From Gordoniibacillus kamchatkensis (GTDB taxonomy: Bacteria > Bacillota > Bacilli > Paenibacillales > NBRC-103111), in NCBI RefSeq assembly GCF_000829455.1, contig NZ_JXAK01000014.1, positions 53,894-117,893 on the forward strand: a DNA stretch of 64,000 nt, read 5' to 3'. Below the pieces are notes generated by a model. The model did not search any database, was not told the DNA's origin, and saw nothing but the letters and a program-made list of their open reading frames with translations. Made by a program: the position numbers and the translations under genes. Shown in pieces: positions 17,275-26,577 of this stretch. Position 1 is the stretch's first letter, and the number at the start of each line of letters is the position of its first letter.

Positions 17275-18891
17275 ATGAATATTATCCATCGATTGTTTCG
17301 TTCGGGAATTTCCCATAAGATCGCGGCTCAGCAGCTGCAGCAAGCTCCTTTGCAGGCCGAGGAGCTGTCTGCCGAGCTGGAAAGCAACGTAGCGCTGATC
17401 AAACAGATTTTCGGGAACAGTTCGGATCTCGTCTTCCGCCGCCTGACCGCACCGATCGGCGCCGGGCTGGCTGTCGCCGCAGTCTATGTGGAAGGTATCG
17501 TCAACGCGGACAAAATCAACGATCACATTCTCAAACCGCTCATGCAGCCAAGCGAAAATGAGGTCGCTTCGCCGGATGGCGGTCCTTTTGCCTTGCTGTG
17601 GAACCGCATTTTGACGGTAGGCGGCATTCAGGAGGTTACGCAAACGCCGCAGCTCTTCTCTGCGCTGCTCTCCGGCCAAACGATCGTTCTGATCGAAGGG
17701 TGCAGCCGCGCCATTGCCGCCGAAACGTCGGGCGGAGACCGCCGGTCCGTGGAGGAGCCGCGCTCTCAAAACGTCATCCGCGGTTCCAAAGAAGGCTTTA
17801 CGGAAGACATCGTGGTCAACGCTTCTTTGCTGCGAAGAAGAATCAAAAGCCCGAATCTTTGGATGGAGACGAGGACGATCGGCAAGGTGACGCAAACGCA
17901 AGTATCCGTCATGTACTTGAAAGGCGTCGCCAACGATAAGGTCGTCGCGGAAATCGGAAACCGGCTGAACAAGATCGACACCGACAGCATTCTCGAAAGC
18001 GGGTACATCGAAGAATTTATTCAGGATGCGACGTTCACCCCGTTTCCGACGATTATGAATACGGAGCGGCCCGATGCGGCGGCGGCAGGCATTTTGGAAG
18101 GGCAGATCGCCATTCTCGTTGACGGTACGCCGTTTGTTTTGCTTGCTCCCGTTACGTTTTTTAAATTTTTCCACTCCAGCGAAGACTATTACCATCGCTA
18201 CGACATCATGACCTTCATCCGCATTATGCGGTACATCGCTTTCATTATGTCCATGTTGATGCCTTCGCTTTATGTGGCCATTACGACGTTTCATCAGGAG
18301 ATGCTGCCGACCACGCTGCTGATCAGTCTGATGGCTCAGCGGGAAGGAGTGCCTTTCCCCGCACTTGTCGAAGCGTTAATGATGGAGCTTACGTTTGAGG
18401 TGCTAAGGGAAGCCGGCATCCGCATGCCGCGAGCGATCGGTTCGGCCATTTCCGTCGTCGGCGCGCTCGTCCTGGGTCAAGCGGCGGTGCAAGCGGGCCT
18501 CGTATCCGCCGGTATGGTCATCGTCGTATCGTTCACGGCCATTTCCAATTTCGTGGCGCCCGCCATCAATATTGCCATTGCCGCCCGCCTGCTCCGTTTC
18601 GTTCTCATCTTTCTCGCCGGAACGCTCGGGCTATTCGGCATTATGGCAGGCCTTCTCGCCATCTTGATCCATATGGCCGGCCTTCGTTCCTTCGGCGTCC
18701 CCTATTTAACACCGATTGCCCCTTTCATCGCCGCAAACCAGAAAGACGTTTTCATCCGCGTTCCCTGGTGGCTCATGATTATGCGGCCGAAGCTGCTCGT
18801 ACAGCAAAATCAAAAGCGCCAGGGGACTACCGCGCAGGCTGCGTTCGCAAGCCGCAAAAAGAAGAAATCCGATCAGAAGCAGGAGCCCTAA
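17275..18891 (+). CDS. GerA family germination protein, A subunit
   Basis: 538 residues, the usual length for GerAA-type subunits of nutrient germinant receptors. Large N-terminal cytoplasmic domain (to about 290, with FGNSSDLVFRRL and GFTEDIVVNASLLRRRI), a central DGTPFVLLAPVTFFKF segment, then membrane helices at about 310-480 and a basic tail rich in Lys. The protein sits in the inner membrane of the spore with the B and C subunits. The ribosome site is weak (GGCGGCC). The B gene follows after one base. Confidence 0.93.
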   Translation: MNIIHRLFRSGISHKIAAQQLQQAPLQAEELSAELESNVALIKQIFGNSSDLVFRRLTAPIGAGLAVAAVYVEGIVNADKINDHILKPLMQPSENEVASPDGGPFALLWNRILTVGGIQEVTQTPQLFSALLSGQTIVLIEGCSRAIAAETSGGDRRSVEEPRSQNVIRGSKEGFTEDIVVNASLLRRRIKSPNLWMETRTIGKVTQTQVSVMYLKGVANDKVVAEIGNRLNKIDTDSILESGYIEEFIQDATFTPFPTIMNTERPDAAAAGILEGQIAILVDGTPFVLLAPVTFFKFFHSSEDYYHRYDIMTFIRIMRYIAFIMSMLMPSLYVAITTFHQEMLPTTLLISLMAQREGVPFPALVEALMMELTFEVLREAGIRMPRAIGSAISVVGALVLGQAAVQAGLVSAGMVIVVSFTAISNFVAPAINIAIAARLLRFVLIFLAGTLGLFGIMAGLLAILIHMAGLRSFGVPYLTPIAPFIAANQKDVFIRVPWWLMIMRPKLLVQQNQKRQGTTAQAAFASRKKKKSDQKQEP

Positions 18892-18892
18892 G

Positions 18893-19987
18893 ATGCAGGA
18901 GCTTAAAATTTCCACCGGGCAGGCTATCCTTCTCATCGTCGGCACAATTTTACCGACCGCCATGCTGACAGCGCCGACCGGCATTGTGAAGTACGCCACG
19001 ACGGATGCGTGGCTCTCGATCCTGTTAGGCACTCTTATCGGCATATGCACAGCGATCGTTTCCAGCGGCATCGCACTGATGCATCCGGGATTGTCGTTTT
19101 TCCAAATTATGGACAAGCATTTGGGACGAGTGTGCAGCAAAACAGTTGGCGTACTGTTTACCGCATATTTTGTTGTGACCAGCATCGATGTTCTGCGCCA
19201 GTTTACAGACTTTATGATGCAAAGCGTCCTGAGGAAAACTCCCTCCGTCGTCTTGGGCGGCATCGCCGTCTTGCTCGCGCTATACGCCGTATACCAAGGC
19301 ATCGAGGTCATTGCCCGCGTCAATTCGATAGTGACCGTAGGCGGTATCCTCGTCTTTGCCATTAGTACCCCCGTCTACTTCTATGAAATGAAGATCGGCA
19401 ATCTGCTCCCGATCTTCGTTTCCCCGATCGGCCGCATTTTGATGGGGGCCTATTTGTCCAGCAGCTGGTTTACTGAAGTATTTGTCATCGTTCTGCTCGC
19501 TACTTTCCTGAACAATCCGGGCCGTACGAGAGCCGTCGCTCTCATTGGAGTATCGGCAACGGGGCTGAGCCTAATATGGATTGTGACCGGCTCGATTGCC
19601 ATTTTTGGCGTCGGAATTATCCCCCTGTTCGATTACCCGACCTTCAACGTATTCCGCATTATTGACGTTGCCCGTTTTCTCGAGCGCATTGACGCCTTCT
19701 ACATTGCCATCTGGGTAGGAATGACGATCATGAAGATGTCGATCCTGGTCTTTTTCAGCCATTATTGTTTATGTCAAACGTTCGGCATTACGGAGCCAAA
19801 AACGTTTCTGGCTCCTTTCGGACTGTTGACGCTTACGCTCTCCATCGTCTCCTGGAGCAGCAAAGTCGAATATAAGCAATTTCTGATGAACAGCATCGGC
19901 TTTTATTTGCTTCTGTCTCTTGTCGTCCCTGTGATTCTTTACATTGCCTTGCGTTTGAAACATGCAGGCAAAAGGGCTATGCCATGA
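18893..19987 (+). CDS. GerAB-type germination permease
   Basis: 364 residues with ten hydrophobic helices of the amino-acid/polyamine transporter superfamily, the Spore_permease family. Start reads KISTGQAILLIVGTILPTAM. B subunits bind the germinant and form the channel core. It begins two bases after the A-subunit stop, and its stop overlaps the C-subunit start (ATGA at 19984-19987), so translation is coupled. Confidence 0.92.
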   Translation: MQELKISTGQAILLIVGTILPTAMLTAPTGIVKYATTDAWLSILLGTLIGICTAIVSSGIALMHPGLSFFQIMDKHLGRVCSKTVGVLFTAYFVVTSIDVLRQFTDFMMQSVLRKTPSVVLGGIAVLLALYAVYQGIEVIARVNSIVTVGGILVFAISTPVYFYEMKIGNLLPIFVSPIGRILMGAYLSSSWFTEVFVIVLLATFLNNPGRTRAVALIGVSATGLSLIWIVTGSIAIFGVGIIPLFDYPTFNVFRIIDVARFLERIDAFYIAIWVGMTIMKMSILVFFSHYCLCQTFGITEPKTFLAPFGLLTLTLSIVSWSSKVEYKQFLMNSIGFYLLLSLVVPVILYIALRLKHAGKRAMP

Positions 19988-21198
19988 AACGGGCCGGCCA
20001 AATGCTGTTCGCGCTGTTCGGCCTGTTCGTTCTCGGCGGCTGCTGGAACCGGGTGGAGCTCAACGAATTGAGCGTCATTATGGGTACGGCGATCGACGTC
20101 GAGGACAATCAATGGCTGACTACGTTCCAAGTCATCATTCCCCAGGCGATCGCTTCCCAAACGGTTGGAGGAGGAGGGGTGAGCCAATCGCCGATATCGG
20201 TATTTTCCACGAAAGGAGATTCGCTTGCCCAGGCAATCCAGAAAATAAGCCTCGAGTCGTCGCGCACCCCCTTCTTTGCCCATAACCGAATATTAATTAT
20301 TAGCGAGAAAGCGGCCAGGGAAAAAGGCGTCTCCCAAATTGTCGACTTCTATTTGCGGGACGGCGAGAGCCGGGAGACGGTCGATGTCGTGCTGAGCAAA
20401 GGACCGGCCAAAAGCATTCTGGAAGTGCTGAACCCTCAGGAGAAAATACCGGCCAACGCGATCGACCGCATTTTTTACGAAACGGAAACGCAGTTATCGT
20501 TTGCCAGAAGAATTAAGCTGAGCGAATTCGCCGCGATGCTGGTCACCCCTGCGTTAAGCGCGGTGGCTCCGGAAATTCGCATTTCGGGCGAGCGGGAACA
20601 TAGACAGTCCATCGATGAATTGGCTCAAACGAGGCAAAAGGCGGTGCTCAAAATCGGCGATATCGGCGTGTTTCGGAAAGACAAATTGGCCGCCTGGCTA
20701 AGCCGCGACGAAAGCATCGGCATCGCTTGGCTGTCCGACCGCATCGAGAACTCCGTCATTTCGTTCCCTTGCAGCGATGAAGAACCAGAAAGCCGCAGAT
20801 CGACGTTTCTGGTCGACCGGTCGCGTACCAAAATAACTCCTGTCATCACCAGCGACACGATCAAAATAAAGGCGGCGATTGACGCGCATGGGACATTGGA
20901 CGAAACCGGCTGCAACGTCAATTTATCCAAACCGGAGAGCATCAAACTGATGGAGGGGCAAATCAAAAAGCAAATCGAGCGCGATATTGCGCTTTCCTGG
21001 AAACGAGCGCAGGCGCTAAAGACGGACATTTTCGGCTTCGGCGACAAGGTGCATATTCATTATCCCCGCAAATGGAAACAGCTGGAGCAGCAGTGGTTCG
21101 ACAAATTGCCCGACATCGAGCTTGTTTCCGACTTACGGGTGAGCATCCGGCGCACAGGAATGATCAACGATTCGTTTTCCAGCAAGGTGAAGGAGTGA
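19984..21198 (+). CDS. Ger(x)C family germination lipoprotein
   Basis: 404 residues. Lipoprotein signal with lipobox LGGC at residues 18-21, followed by the hallmark WNRVELNELSVIMGTAID. Domains follow the GerAC order: N-terminal region to about residue 200, then the Ger(x)C C-terminal domain to IRRTGMI near the end. Diacylglyceryl-anchored on the outer face of the spore inner membrane and required for the receptor to function. Starts inside the B-subunit stop. Confidence 0.93.
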   Translation: MKRAGQMLFALFGLFVLGGCWNRVELNELSVIMGTAIDVEDNQWLTTFQVIIPQAIASQTVGGGGVSQSPISVFSTKGDSLAQAIQKISLESSRTPFFAHNRILIISEKAAREKGVSQIVDFYLRDGESRETVDVVLSKGPAKSILEVLNPQEKIPANAIDRIFYETETQLSFARRIKLSEFAAMLVTPALSAVAPEIRISGEREHRQSIDELAQTRQKAVLKIGDIGVFRKDKLAAWLSRDESIGIAWLSDRIENSVISFPCSDEEPESRRSTFLVDRSRTKITPVITSDTIKIKAAIDAHGTLDETGCNVNLSKPESIKLMEGQIKKQIERDIALSWKRAQALKTDIFGFGDKVHIHYPRKWKQLEQQWFDKLPDIELVSDLRVSIRRTGMINDSFSSKVKE

Positions 21199-21208
21199 GG
21201 GAGCGGCG

Positions 21209-21451
21209 ATGATCATCGGATCCGTACTGTTCGTTCATGCGATGGCCGCTTTCCTCGGCGTTCGAATGCTGCGGCGCAAGCAAAAAGCAAAGGAGGCCGT
21301 GCTTCTCCTCATCCTCGCCGCCGTTTCCGCATATGCCGCGCTCGCGGATCAGTTGTCTTTGCCCGCAATGTCGATTCCGGGGGCGATTCGTTTCATCTTT
21401 CAGCCGTACGAAACGTGGTTCGAAACCGTCTTGGGAGGACCGTTCGGCTAA
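21209..21451 (+). CDS. Small membrane protein of the ger operon
   Basis: 80 residues with two predicted membrane helices (about 3-22 and 28-50) and a hydrophobic tail. Ribosome site GGGAGCGG precedes ATG 21209. It starts 10 bp after the C subunit and ends 24 bp before the second B-type gene. It resembles in size and position the small D proteins of some ger operons, which modulate receptor activity, but no sequence family is recognised. Confidence 0.7.
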   Translation: MIIGSVLFVHAMAAFLGVRMLRRKQKAKEAVLLLILAAVSAYAALADQLSLPAMSIPGAIRFIFQPYETWFETVLGGPFG

Positions 21452-21475
21452 ATTGGAGCGAAGGGGAGTTTAGCG

Positions 21476-22561
21476 ATGGAGCGGATCGGGAAATATGAGC
21501 TGGCGGCGATGATCATTTTGTTCGAGGTCGGAAGCAGCTCACTGTTCCAATTAGGGGCAAAAGCGAATCGGGACGCCTGGATCTCGATGCTGCTCGCCTT
21601 CGCCGCCGGACTGCTCCTGCTGGGCATGTTTCTGTACATTAATGGCCAGGAAGGCCGACGCAATTTTGCGGATACGCTGCGGCGGCACTTCGGAAGGTGG
21701 CTTGGAACGCTCGTTGCAGCGGCCTACAGCTTGTATTTTGCCTATGAGTCGATGCGCAACGTCAGAGATTTCGGCGATTTGATGGCCACGACATTTTTGA
21801 CGAACACCCCGATCTCCTTCATTATGCTCGTGCTGATCCTGTTGTCCGGATATGCCGTTTACAAAGGGGTGGAAGTGTTTTTTCGCACGGTTGGAATACT
21901 GCTACCTCTCGTAGGCTTCAGCTACATCTTATTGATCGTTCTGTTTTTTGCTTCCGACGTGTTGCGGACGGACCGGATTTTGCCCGTGCTGGAAGACGGC
22001 ATCGCGCCCGTCCTGAAAGCCGTACCCAGTATCGTCATGTTTCCGTTCGGGCAGATGGTCGTGTTTCTTATTTTTTGGCAGTTCGCTCAGGACAAGTCCT
22101 TCGTCCCGAAAGTGTCGATTTGTGCCTACCTGGTGACGGGAACGATACTTACCATTTTAAACGTCTGCAACATTATGATTTTGGGGGCGCCCCTCGCCGG
22201 CATCAGTTCGTTGCCGCTTTTGCATGCGGTCCGAATGATGACGATCGGCGCGTTTATGGGAAGAATCGACGCATTTGTCGTTATGTTGCTGTTTCTTGCT
22301 TTATTCGTGAAGGCGACTTTGTGGTATTTAAGCTCGGTTGTCGTGTTAGGGCAGCTGGCGAAACGTACCGATCATCGCGCGTTCGTCGCTCCGGCGGGCG
22401 TGCTGATTTACTTCGCCTCGTTTCTCGAGCCCAACTACATTTATCACATTTGGATAGGAATCGAGGTCTCTACCTTACGAATATTTCCTTGGTTTCAAAT
22501 CGCTCTTCCGGCGGCGCTACTGCTTATTATCGCGGTGAAAAAGCGCAGATCCAAGCGTTGA
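21476..22561 (+). CDS. Second GerAB-type germination permease
   Basis: 361 residues and ten helices, again Spore_permease family (start KYELAAMIILFEVGSSSLFQLG). Its sequence differs clearly from the first B subunit in the same operon, so it is not a recent duplicate. Two B subunits with one A and one C may broaden the germinant range or give alternative receptors. Ends five bases before the convergent regulator gene; a short AAGCG/CGCTT hairpin overlaps this junction. Confidence 0.9.
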   Translation: MERIGKYELAAMIILFEVGSSSLFQLGAKANRDAWISMLLAFAAGLLLLGMFLYINGQEGRRNFADTLRRHFGRWLGTLVAAAYSLYFAYESMRNVRDFGDLMATTFLTNTPISFIMLVLILLSGYAVYKGVEVFFRTVGILLPLVGFSYILLIVLFFASDVLRTDRILPVLEDGIAPVLKAVPSIVMFPFGQMVVFLIFWQFAQDKSFVPKVSICAYLVTGTILTILNVCNIMILGAPLAGISSLPLLHAVRMMTIGAFMGRIDAFVVMLLFLALFVKATLWYLSSVVVLGQLAKRTDHRAFVAPAGVLIYFASFLEPNYIYHIWIGIEVSTLRIFPWFQIALPAALLLIIAVKKRRSKR

Positions 22562-22566
22562 CGCTT

Positions 22567-24725
22567 TTACGCGTTGTCCTGGCCGGTCCGCCTGACGCCA
22601 AATTGCGAGCTGTAAGCCAGCGCGATCGCTTGCGCGCGATCGCCCACTTGGAGCTTATGAAACAGGTTGGTGATATGATTTTTGACCGTATGCTCGCTGA
22701 TAAACAGCGTTTCCGCGATGTCCCGGTTGCTCAGTCCTTTGACAACGAGTTCATATACTTCGCGTTCTCGGCCGGAAAGATGATGGCGCTCCATCAGCCC
22801 GTCAAAATCAAGACTTTGGCTCGCGCCCGCTTGTTCCGCGCCGACCGGAGCTTCAAACTGCAAAGTGTGCCGTTTCATGAGAAATTGCGCGAACGATTCC
22901 CGCATCGCGAGCGGAATATGCTGCAGCCGATATACCGATTCCAGATTTTCCGCACCGTACAAATACGCGAAGACCAGCGCCATAATTTGGCACGCCTCGC
23001 TGTACGGCTGCTGATCGCTTTGTCCGGCGGCATGCAAGCAGTCCCGGTATTCCCTCAGGAGCCCGATCAATCGCCCTTCGGCGGCAAAATGCCGCTCGAT
23101 AAAATCGATTGAATACGGCGTCAGGAGGCAAGCGGACGAGATCAAGGCAACATCCTCTTGAGCCGGCATGAACGATGCGGCGAACTCGGCCGCCAAGAGC
23201 CGGGCTTGCGAGAGCAGCCGCTGCCGCTCATGATCCCATTCGCCGAGCGCTTCGAACAGCAAGCCGATGTCGCGCTGCGCTTCGTTCCCGGCTTCGCTGC
23301 GGGCAGCTCGCTCAATAGCCATATGAGTCAAAATCATGAAGGCGCGAAAAATGCTGACGTAGTGATCGCTTCGCTGCGACTCGGGAACGAAAACGCTAAT
23401 GACCCCGCGAATCTCGGACCGGTAGCTGATCGGGCACTCGAGCGCCGTTTGTCCCCACGGGGCATCCGCGACGCGAGGCTCGTCGATCGGCGCGGCCAGG
23501 CCGAAGTAGCGGCTCGCCAGCTCCTTGCAGTACTGCTGGGCTTGCTCTTGCGTAATGCCGCGGGAGACGATGTTCGCCTTCGTTTTGCCCGGGAAGAGGA
23601 ACATGAGCAGACTGGACCTGGCGTCCTCGACCAGATTGACGGAAATATCCACCAATACGGTAAGAAGACTCCGGATATCTTGGATAATATGTACAAGTTT
23701 CGCGATTTCAATCAATGAGGACAAATATATATTTTGCTTCCGGTAAGCCCCTTCCAACCGCTGCAAGGAACGCTGAAAGCCGTACAGCTCCGCGAATAGC
23801 TTGACCGGCCATTCCATCGCCGCAAGGTCGTTGTCCGGGTCGACGCTGCCGAAAAAGATGAGTCCGTTCACGGCGCCTTCCGCCGTTTTGATCGGCACGC
23901 AATACAGATGCTCCGGCTTAATGCCGTGCCGGATAAAAAATTGGCTCCTCGGATCCGCGCCGATACGGTGCCATTGCAAACATTCGCCGATCACGCAAGC
24001 TTGCCCGAGAAACCCTTCGCCCGATCGAAACGTGACGCCGAGCGGGCGCTTCGTCCCGCCATGAACGATCGCCGCTATGCTGTACTTGTCATGATCCAAA
24101 GCCTCGGCGCAGCCGCAGAAGAACGAGTCCGGGGCGGAGCGGGCAAGCTCGCCGACAAACTCTTCTGCGGCAGAGCTTTCCGTTCTCATCCGTGCCGCGG
24201 CTTTGAGCAGCGCATCGGCCTGCGGCGGATGCGCCGCCGCTCCGGCCATGCGGGAACCGGACGCATTCGCCGCAATCCGGACGAGCAGCTCGAGCTTGTG
24301 CCGGACTTTGTCCCGATTGTTCGTGCCCGTTGCCGGCGCGCTTGCAAGACGGCGTGCCATTCGTGCGCAGGCCCGTAATGCGCGGCCGCAAAATCGAGCA
24401 GCCGGCTTTTGGCCTCCGCACTCAGCCCGTCCATTGCCCATAAGCAGTATACATCCTCTTTCGTCTTGATCGGGGCTACATGAACAAATAATCCCGGCAG
24501 CTCTAATTCCAGAGTGACGGGGCGGCTCGATTGTTCGATTTTTTTCAGCCATTGCCGGGTGGAAAGCGGCCATAAGCGCTCCTCTTGGACGATGAAATCG
24601 AGCACAGAATTGCCGCCAAACGGTTGGCTGATCCCGCAGCGATCGGTCAACAACGCATACATGCCGTCCGCTTGCAGCAGCCGCTGCAAATCGGCAAGTA
24701 GGGGGGACGGTAACGGATGTATCAC
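22567..24725 (-). pseudogene. GAF-like / LuxR-type regulator, frameshifted
   Basis: About 718 residues when two frames are joined. ATG 24725 opens an N-terminal domain (MIHPLPSPLLADLQRLLQAD, to about residue 130); the reading then moves by -1 near 24330 into a frame containing two GAF-like segments (GFLGQACVIGECLQW; VLVDISVNLVEDARSSLLMF), a helical middle part and a C-terminal LuxR helix-turn-helix (LSGREREVYELVVKGLSNRD and EHTVKNHITNLFHKL). ATGA overlap with the 78-residue gene at 24722. Probably a ligand-responsive transcription activator. One base restored near 24330 gives a continuous protein, so the break may be an error. Confidence 0.75.
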
Positions 24726-24958
24726 AGGACGTCGCTCTCCTCCTGAACCAAAGGCTGGAGATAACGATATATCGCGGATTCGCCCTCCCCGATTTTATCC
24801 AGAATGCCGTGTCCTACTAAATATTCCAACGCAGGACGCAGCTCCTTGCTTATTCTCCCGAGCCGAAGCGCGACCCCCTCTTCCGTCTCCAGCGTGTACG
24901 GGTTTTGCTGAAAAAATAGCGAGCACTCGAGCCGAAGCAGCAAATCGCTGTCCCCCAT
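24722..24958 (-). CDS. Small winged-helix-like protein
   Basis: 78 residues from ATG 24958, with an AGGGGGG site six bases upstream. The centre (GVALRLGRISKELRPALEYL, then VGHGILDKIGEGESAIYRY) has the helix-turn-helix plus beta-wing rhythm of a small winged-helix domain. It lies 11 bp after the KaiC-like gene and overlaps the LuxR-type start by ATGA. Not recognised as a named family. Its position suggests an adaptor or DNA-binding partner of the KaiC-like ATPase. A start further upstream at 25156 would overlap the KaiC gene out of frame. Confidence 0.72.
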   Translation of the reverse strand: MGDSDLLLRLECSLFFQQNPYTLETEEGVALRLGRISKELRPALEYLVGHGILDKIGEGESAIYRYLQPLVQEESDVL

Positions 24959-24969
24959 ATGGATCCCCC

Positions 24970-26391
24970 CTACAACAATTGAATGAACGGCGCTTGGGGT
25001 ACACTCACTACGATCAAAGGCTCGGAAACGACGCCATGTGGCGATTTGGTCAGCTGCAAATATTGGTAGCTCCCGTCCACCCAGGTGCGTATCACTCCGC
25101 CGCTCGATCTTTCCAGATAAGACGCTACATCGGAACTGATCTCCGCAAAATTGCACAAGGCGAGCACCGTTAGACCGGACGCCCTGGACTTGGCCATTTC
25201 CCCGGAATAGTAGCGGCTCACAAAATCGACGCCCTGCTGGGAAAACATCGTATTCAAGTCGTAATAAACGATCCAGTTCTCCCCGCGCGCAAGGCTCGGG
25301 CCCATAACGGGGGCGAGCTTCTCCTCCACGATTCGGTTATAGGAAGAAGGGTCGACGTCGCTGACATCGATGACTCCCGATTGAAATTCCTCGGGATAGG
25401 CCCTCCCGAAATGCTCGACAAAATAAAAACGCTGCTGCCGTATTTTTTTGGCAAGATCGATGTTCAGCGTCGAATAAATGTTCATTAAATCGTAGAACGT
25501 ACTCAGGCCGGAACTGTAGGCGATAATTTTGTAGCCGGCCCGCAAATGCTCCGTAAGGATGGAAGCGATGACATATTTGTAATTCGCCTTGCTGTTCGTG
25601 TCAAGCAGGAAGGAGGTGCCCTTGCGAATGCCGCCGAACAAGAGCTGGTCCAGCTTCTGAATGCCTGTCCCGACGCATTCGTCGGTCGCGGCTTCGCGGT
25701 CCTCGATCAGCGATAGGGAAGGAACGACATGGATGCCCCGGTCCGTAATTTTGTAGCGGTGCTCGCCCTCCATAATAGGCGTTCCGCGCATTTTGAGCAC
25801 TTCCAGCGTCCGTTTGCGGTAGCTTTCCATATGACTATTCAAGGAAAGCCGAATCACTCCGTCGGACACGTAATTTTCGAGGGGAATATCGTCATGCCTC
25901 GAAGTAATGCTTTCCTGGAGCAGCAAGGAAGTCATTTGAAACTTGCGCAGCGCGCTGCGCAAAGTATAAAATATTTTGCGGTAAGACGCCCCGTCTTCGG
26001 CTTCGAAACGAAGCAAGCTGACGCTGTCGATGGCGATGCGCCGGCACCCGAGCTCCGATATGACTTGTTCGATGAGTCCGCCGGCTTTCGTCAATTGCTC
26101 TATAAAAAGCTTCGGCGACATGCAGATGACACGCAGCAAATTTTTCCTCTCAAGCGCTTTCAAGTCCCAGCCGAACCGTTCCATGTCCTGATAAATTTGA
26201 TCGGGCAACTCTTCGAACGTAATGTAAATACCGGGCTCGTCGTACTCCGTTGCGCCATAATAAAGAAACTGCATGGCAAGCGTCGTTTTCCCCGTGCCGG
26301 GGGCACCCTCCAGCACGATGGAAGAACCGCGCGGAATGCCTCCATGCATTATCGTATCCAAACAAGTATTGCCGGTTTTGGCGTACTCCAT
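24970..26391 (-). CDS. KaiC-like RecA-superfamily ATPase, two domains
   Basis: 473 residues. First KaiC/RAD55 domain (about 1-230): Walker A GAPGTGKT at 29-36, catalytic glutamate pair in ITFEELPD near 60-61, Walker B in RRIAIDSVSL near 117-126. Second domain (about 240-470) keeps the start (TGIQKLDQLLFGGIRKGTS), but the Walker A position reads LLDTNSKANY, so it has no P-loop and probably cannot hydrolyse ATP. No KaiA or KaiB is present in the window. Own promoter; first of a three-gene operon with the winged-helix-like and LuxR-type genes. Start ATG 26391 follows TTAGGAGGGG. Confidence 0.9.
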   Translation of the reverse strand: MEYAKTGNTCLDTIMHGGIPRGSSIVLEGAPGTGKTTLAMQFLYYGATEYDEPGIYITFEELPDQIYQDMERFGWDLKALERKNLLRVICMSPKLFIEQLTKAGGLIEQVISELGCRRIAIDSVSLLRFEAEDGASYRKIFYTLRSALRKFQMTSLLLQESITSRHDDIPLENYVSDGVIRLSLNSHMESYRKRTLEVLKMRGTPIMEGEHRYKITDRGIHVVPSLSLIEDREAATDECVGTGIQKLDQLLFGGIRKGTSFLLDTNSKANYKYVIASILTEHLRAGYKIIAYSSGLSTFYDLMNIYSTLNIDLAKKIRQQRFYFVEHFGRAYPEEFQSGVIDVSDVDPSSYNRIVEEKLAPVMGPSLARGENWIVYYDLNTMFSQQGVDFVSRYYSGEMAKSRASGLTVLALCNFAEISSDVASYLERSSGGVIRTWVDGSYQYLQLTKSPHGVVSEPLIVVSVPQAPFIQLL

Positions 26392-26470
26392 TATGCTCCC
26401 CTCCTAAAGCGATTGTCAGCGCCTTTTGTCCGGGACAATCAAACTGATACAATTCGTCGCATCTTTGGTT

Positions 26471-26499
26471 ATTTTAAACTATTTTGTATACTTGTTCAA
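26471..26499 (-). promoter_or_regulatory. Promoter of the KaiC-like operon
   Basis: Minus-strand sigma-A promoter: -35 TTGAAC (forward 26494-26499), 17-bp spacer, -10 TAAAAT (forward 26471-26476). It lies about 80 bp upstream of the KaiC-like start and separates this operon from the HD-GYP gene upstream. Confidence 0.75.
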
Positions 26500-26577
26500 T
26501 CGTCCCGTTTGCTAGGCTGACCGTCGCCGGAGCATGCCGGCTGCCCCTGCCGCTGCCCGTGCCCCCGGCAGGCGGCT

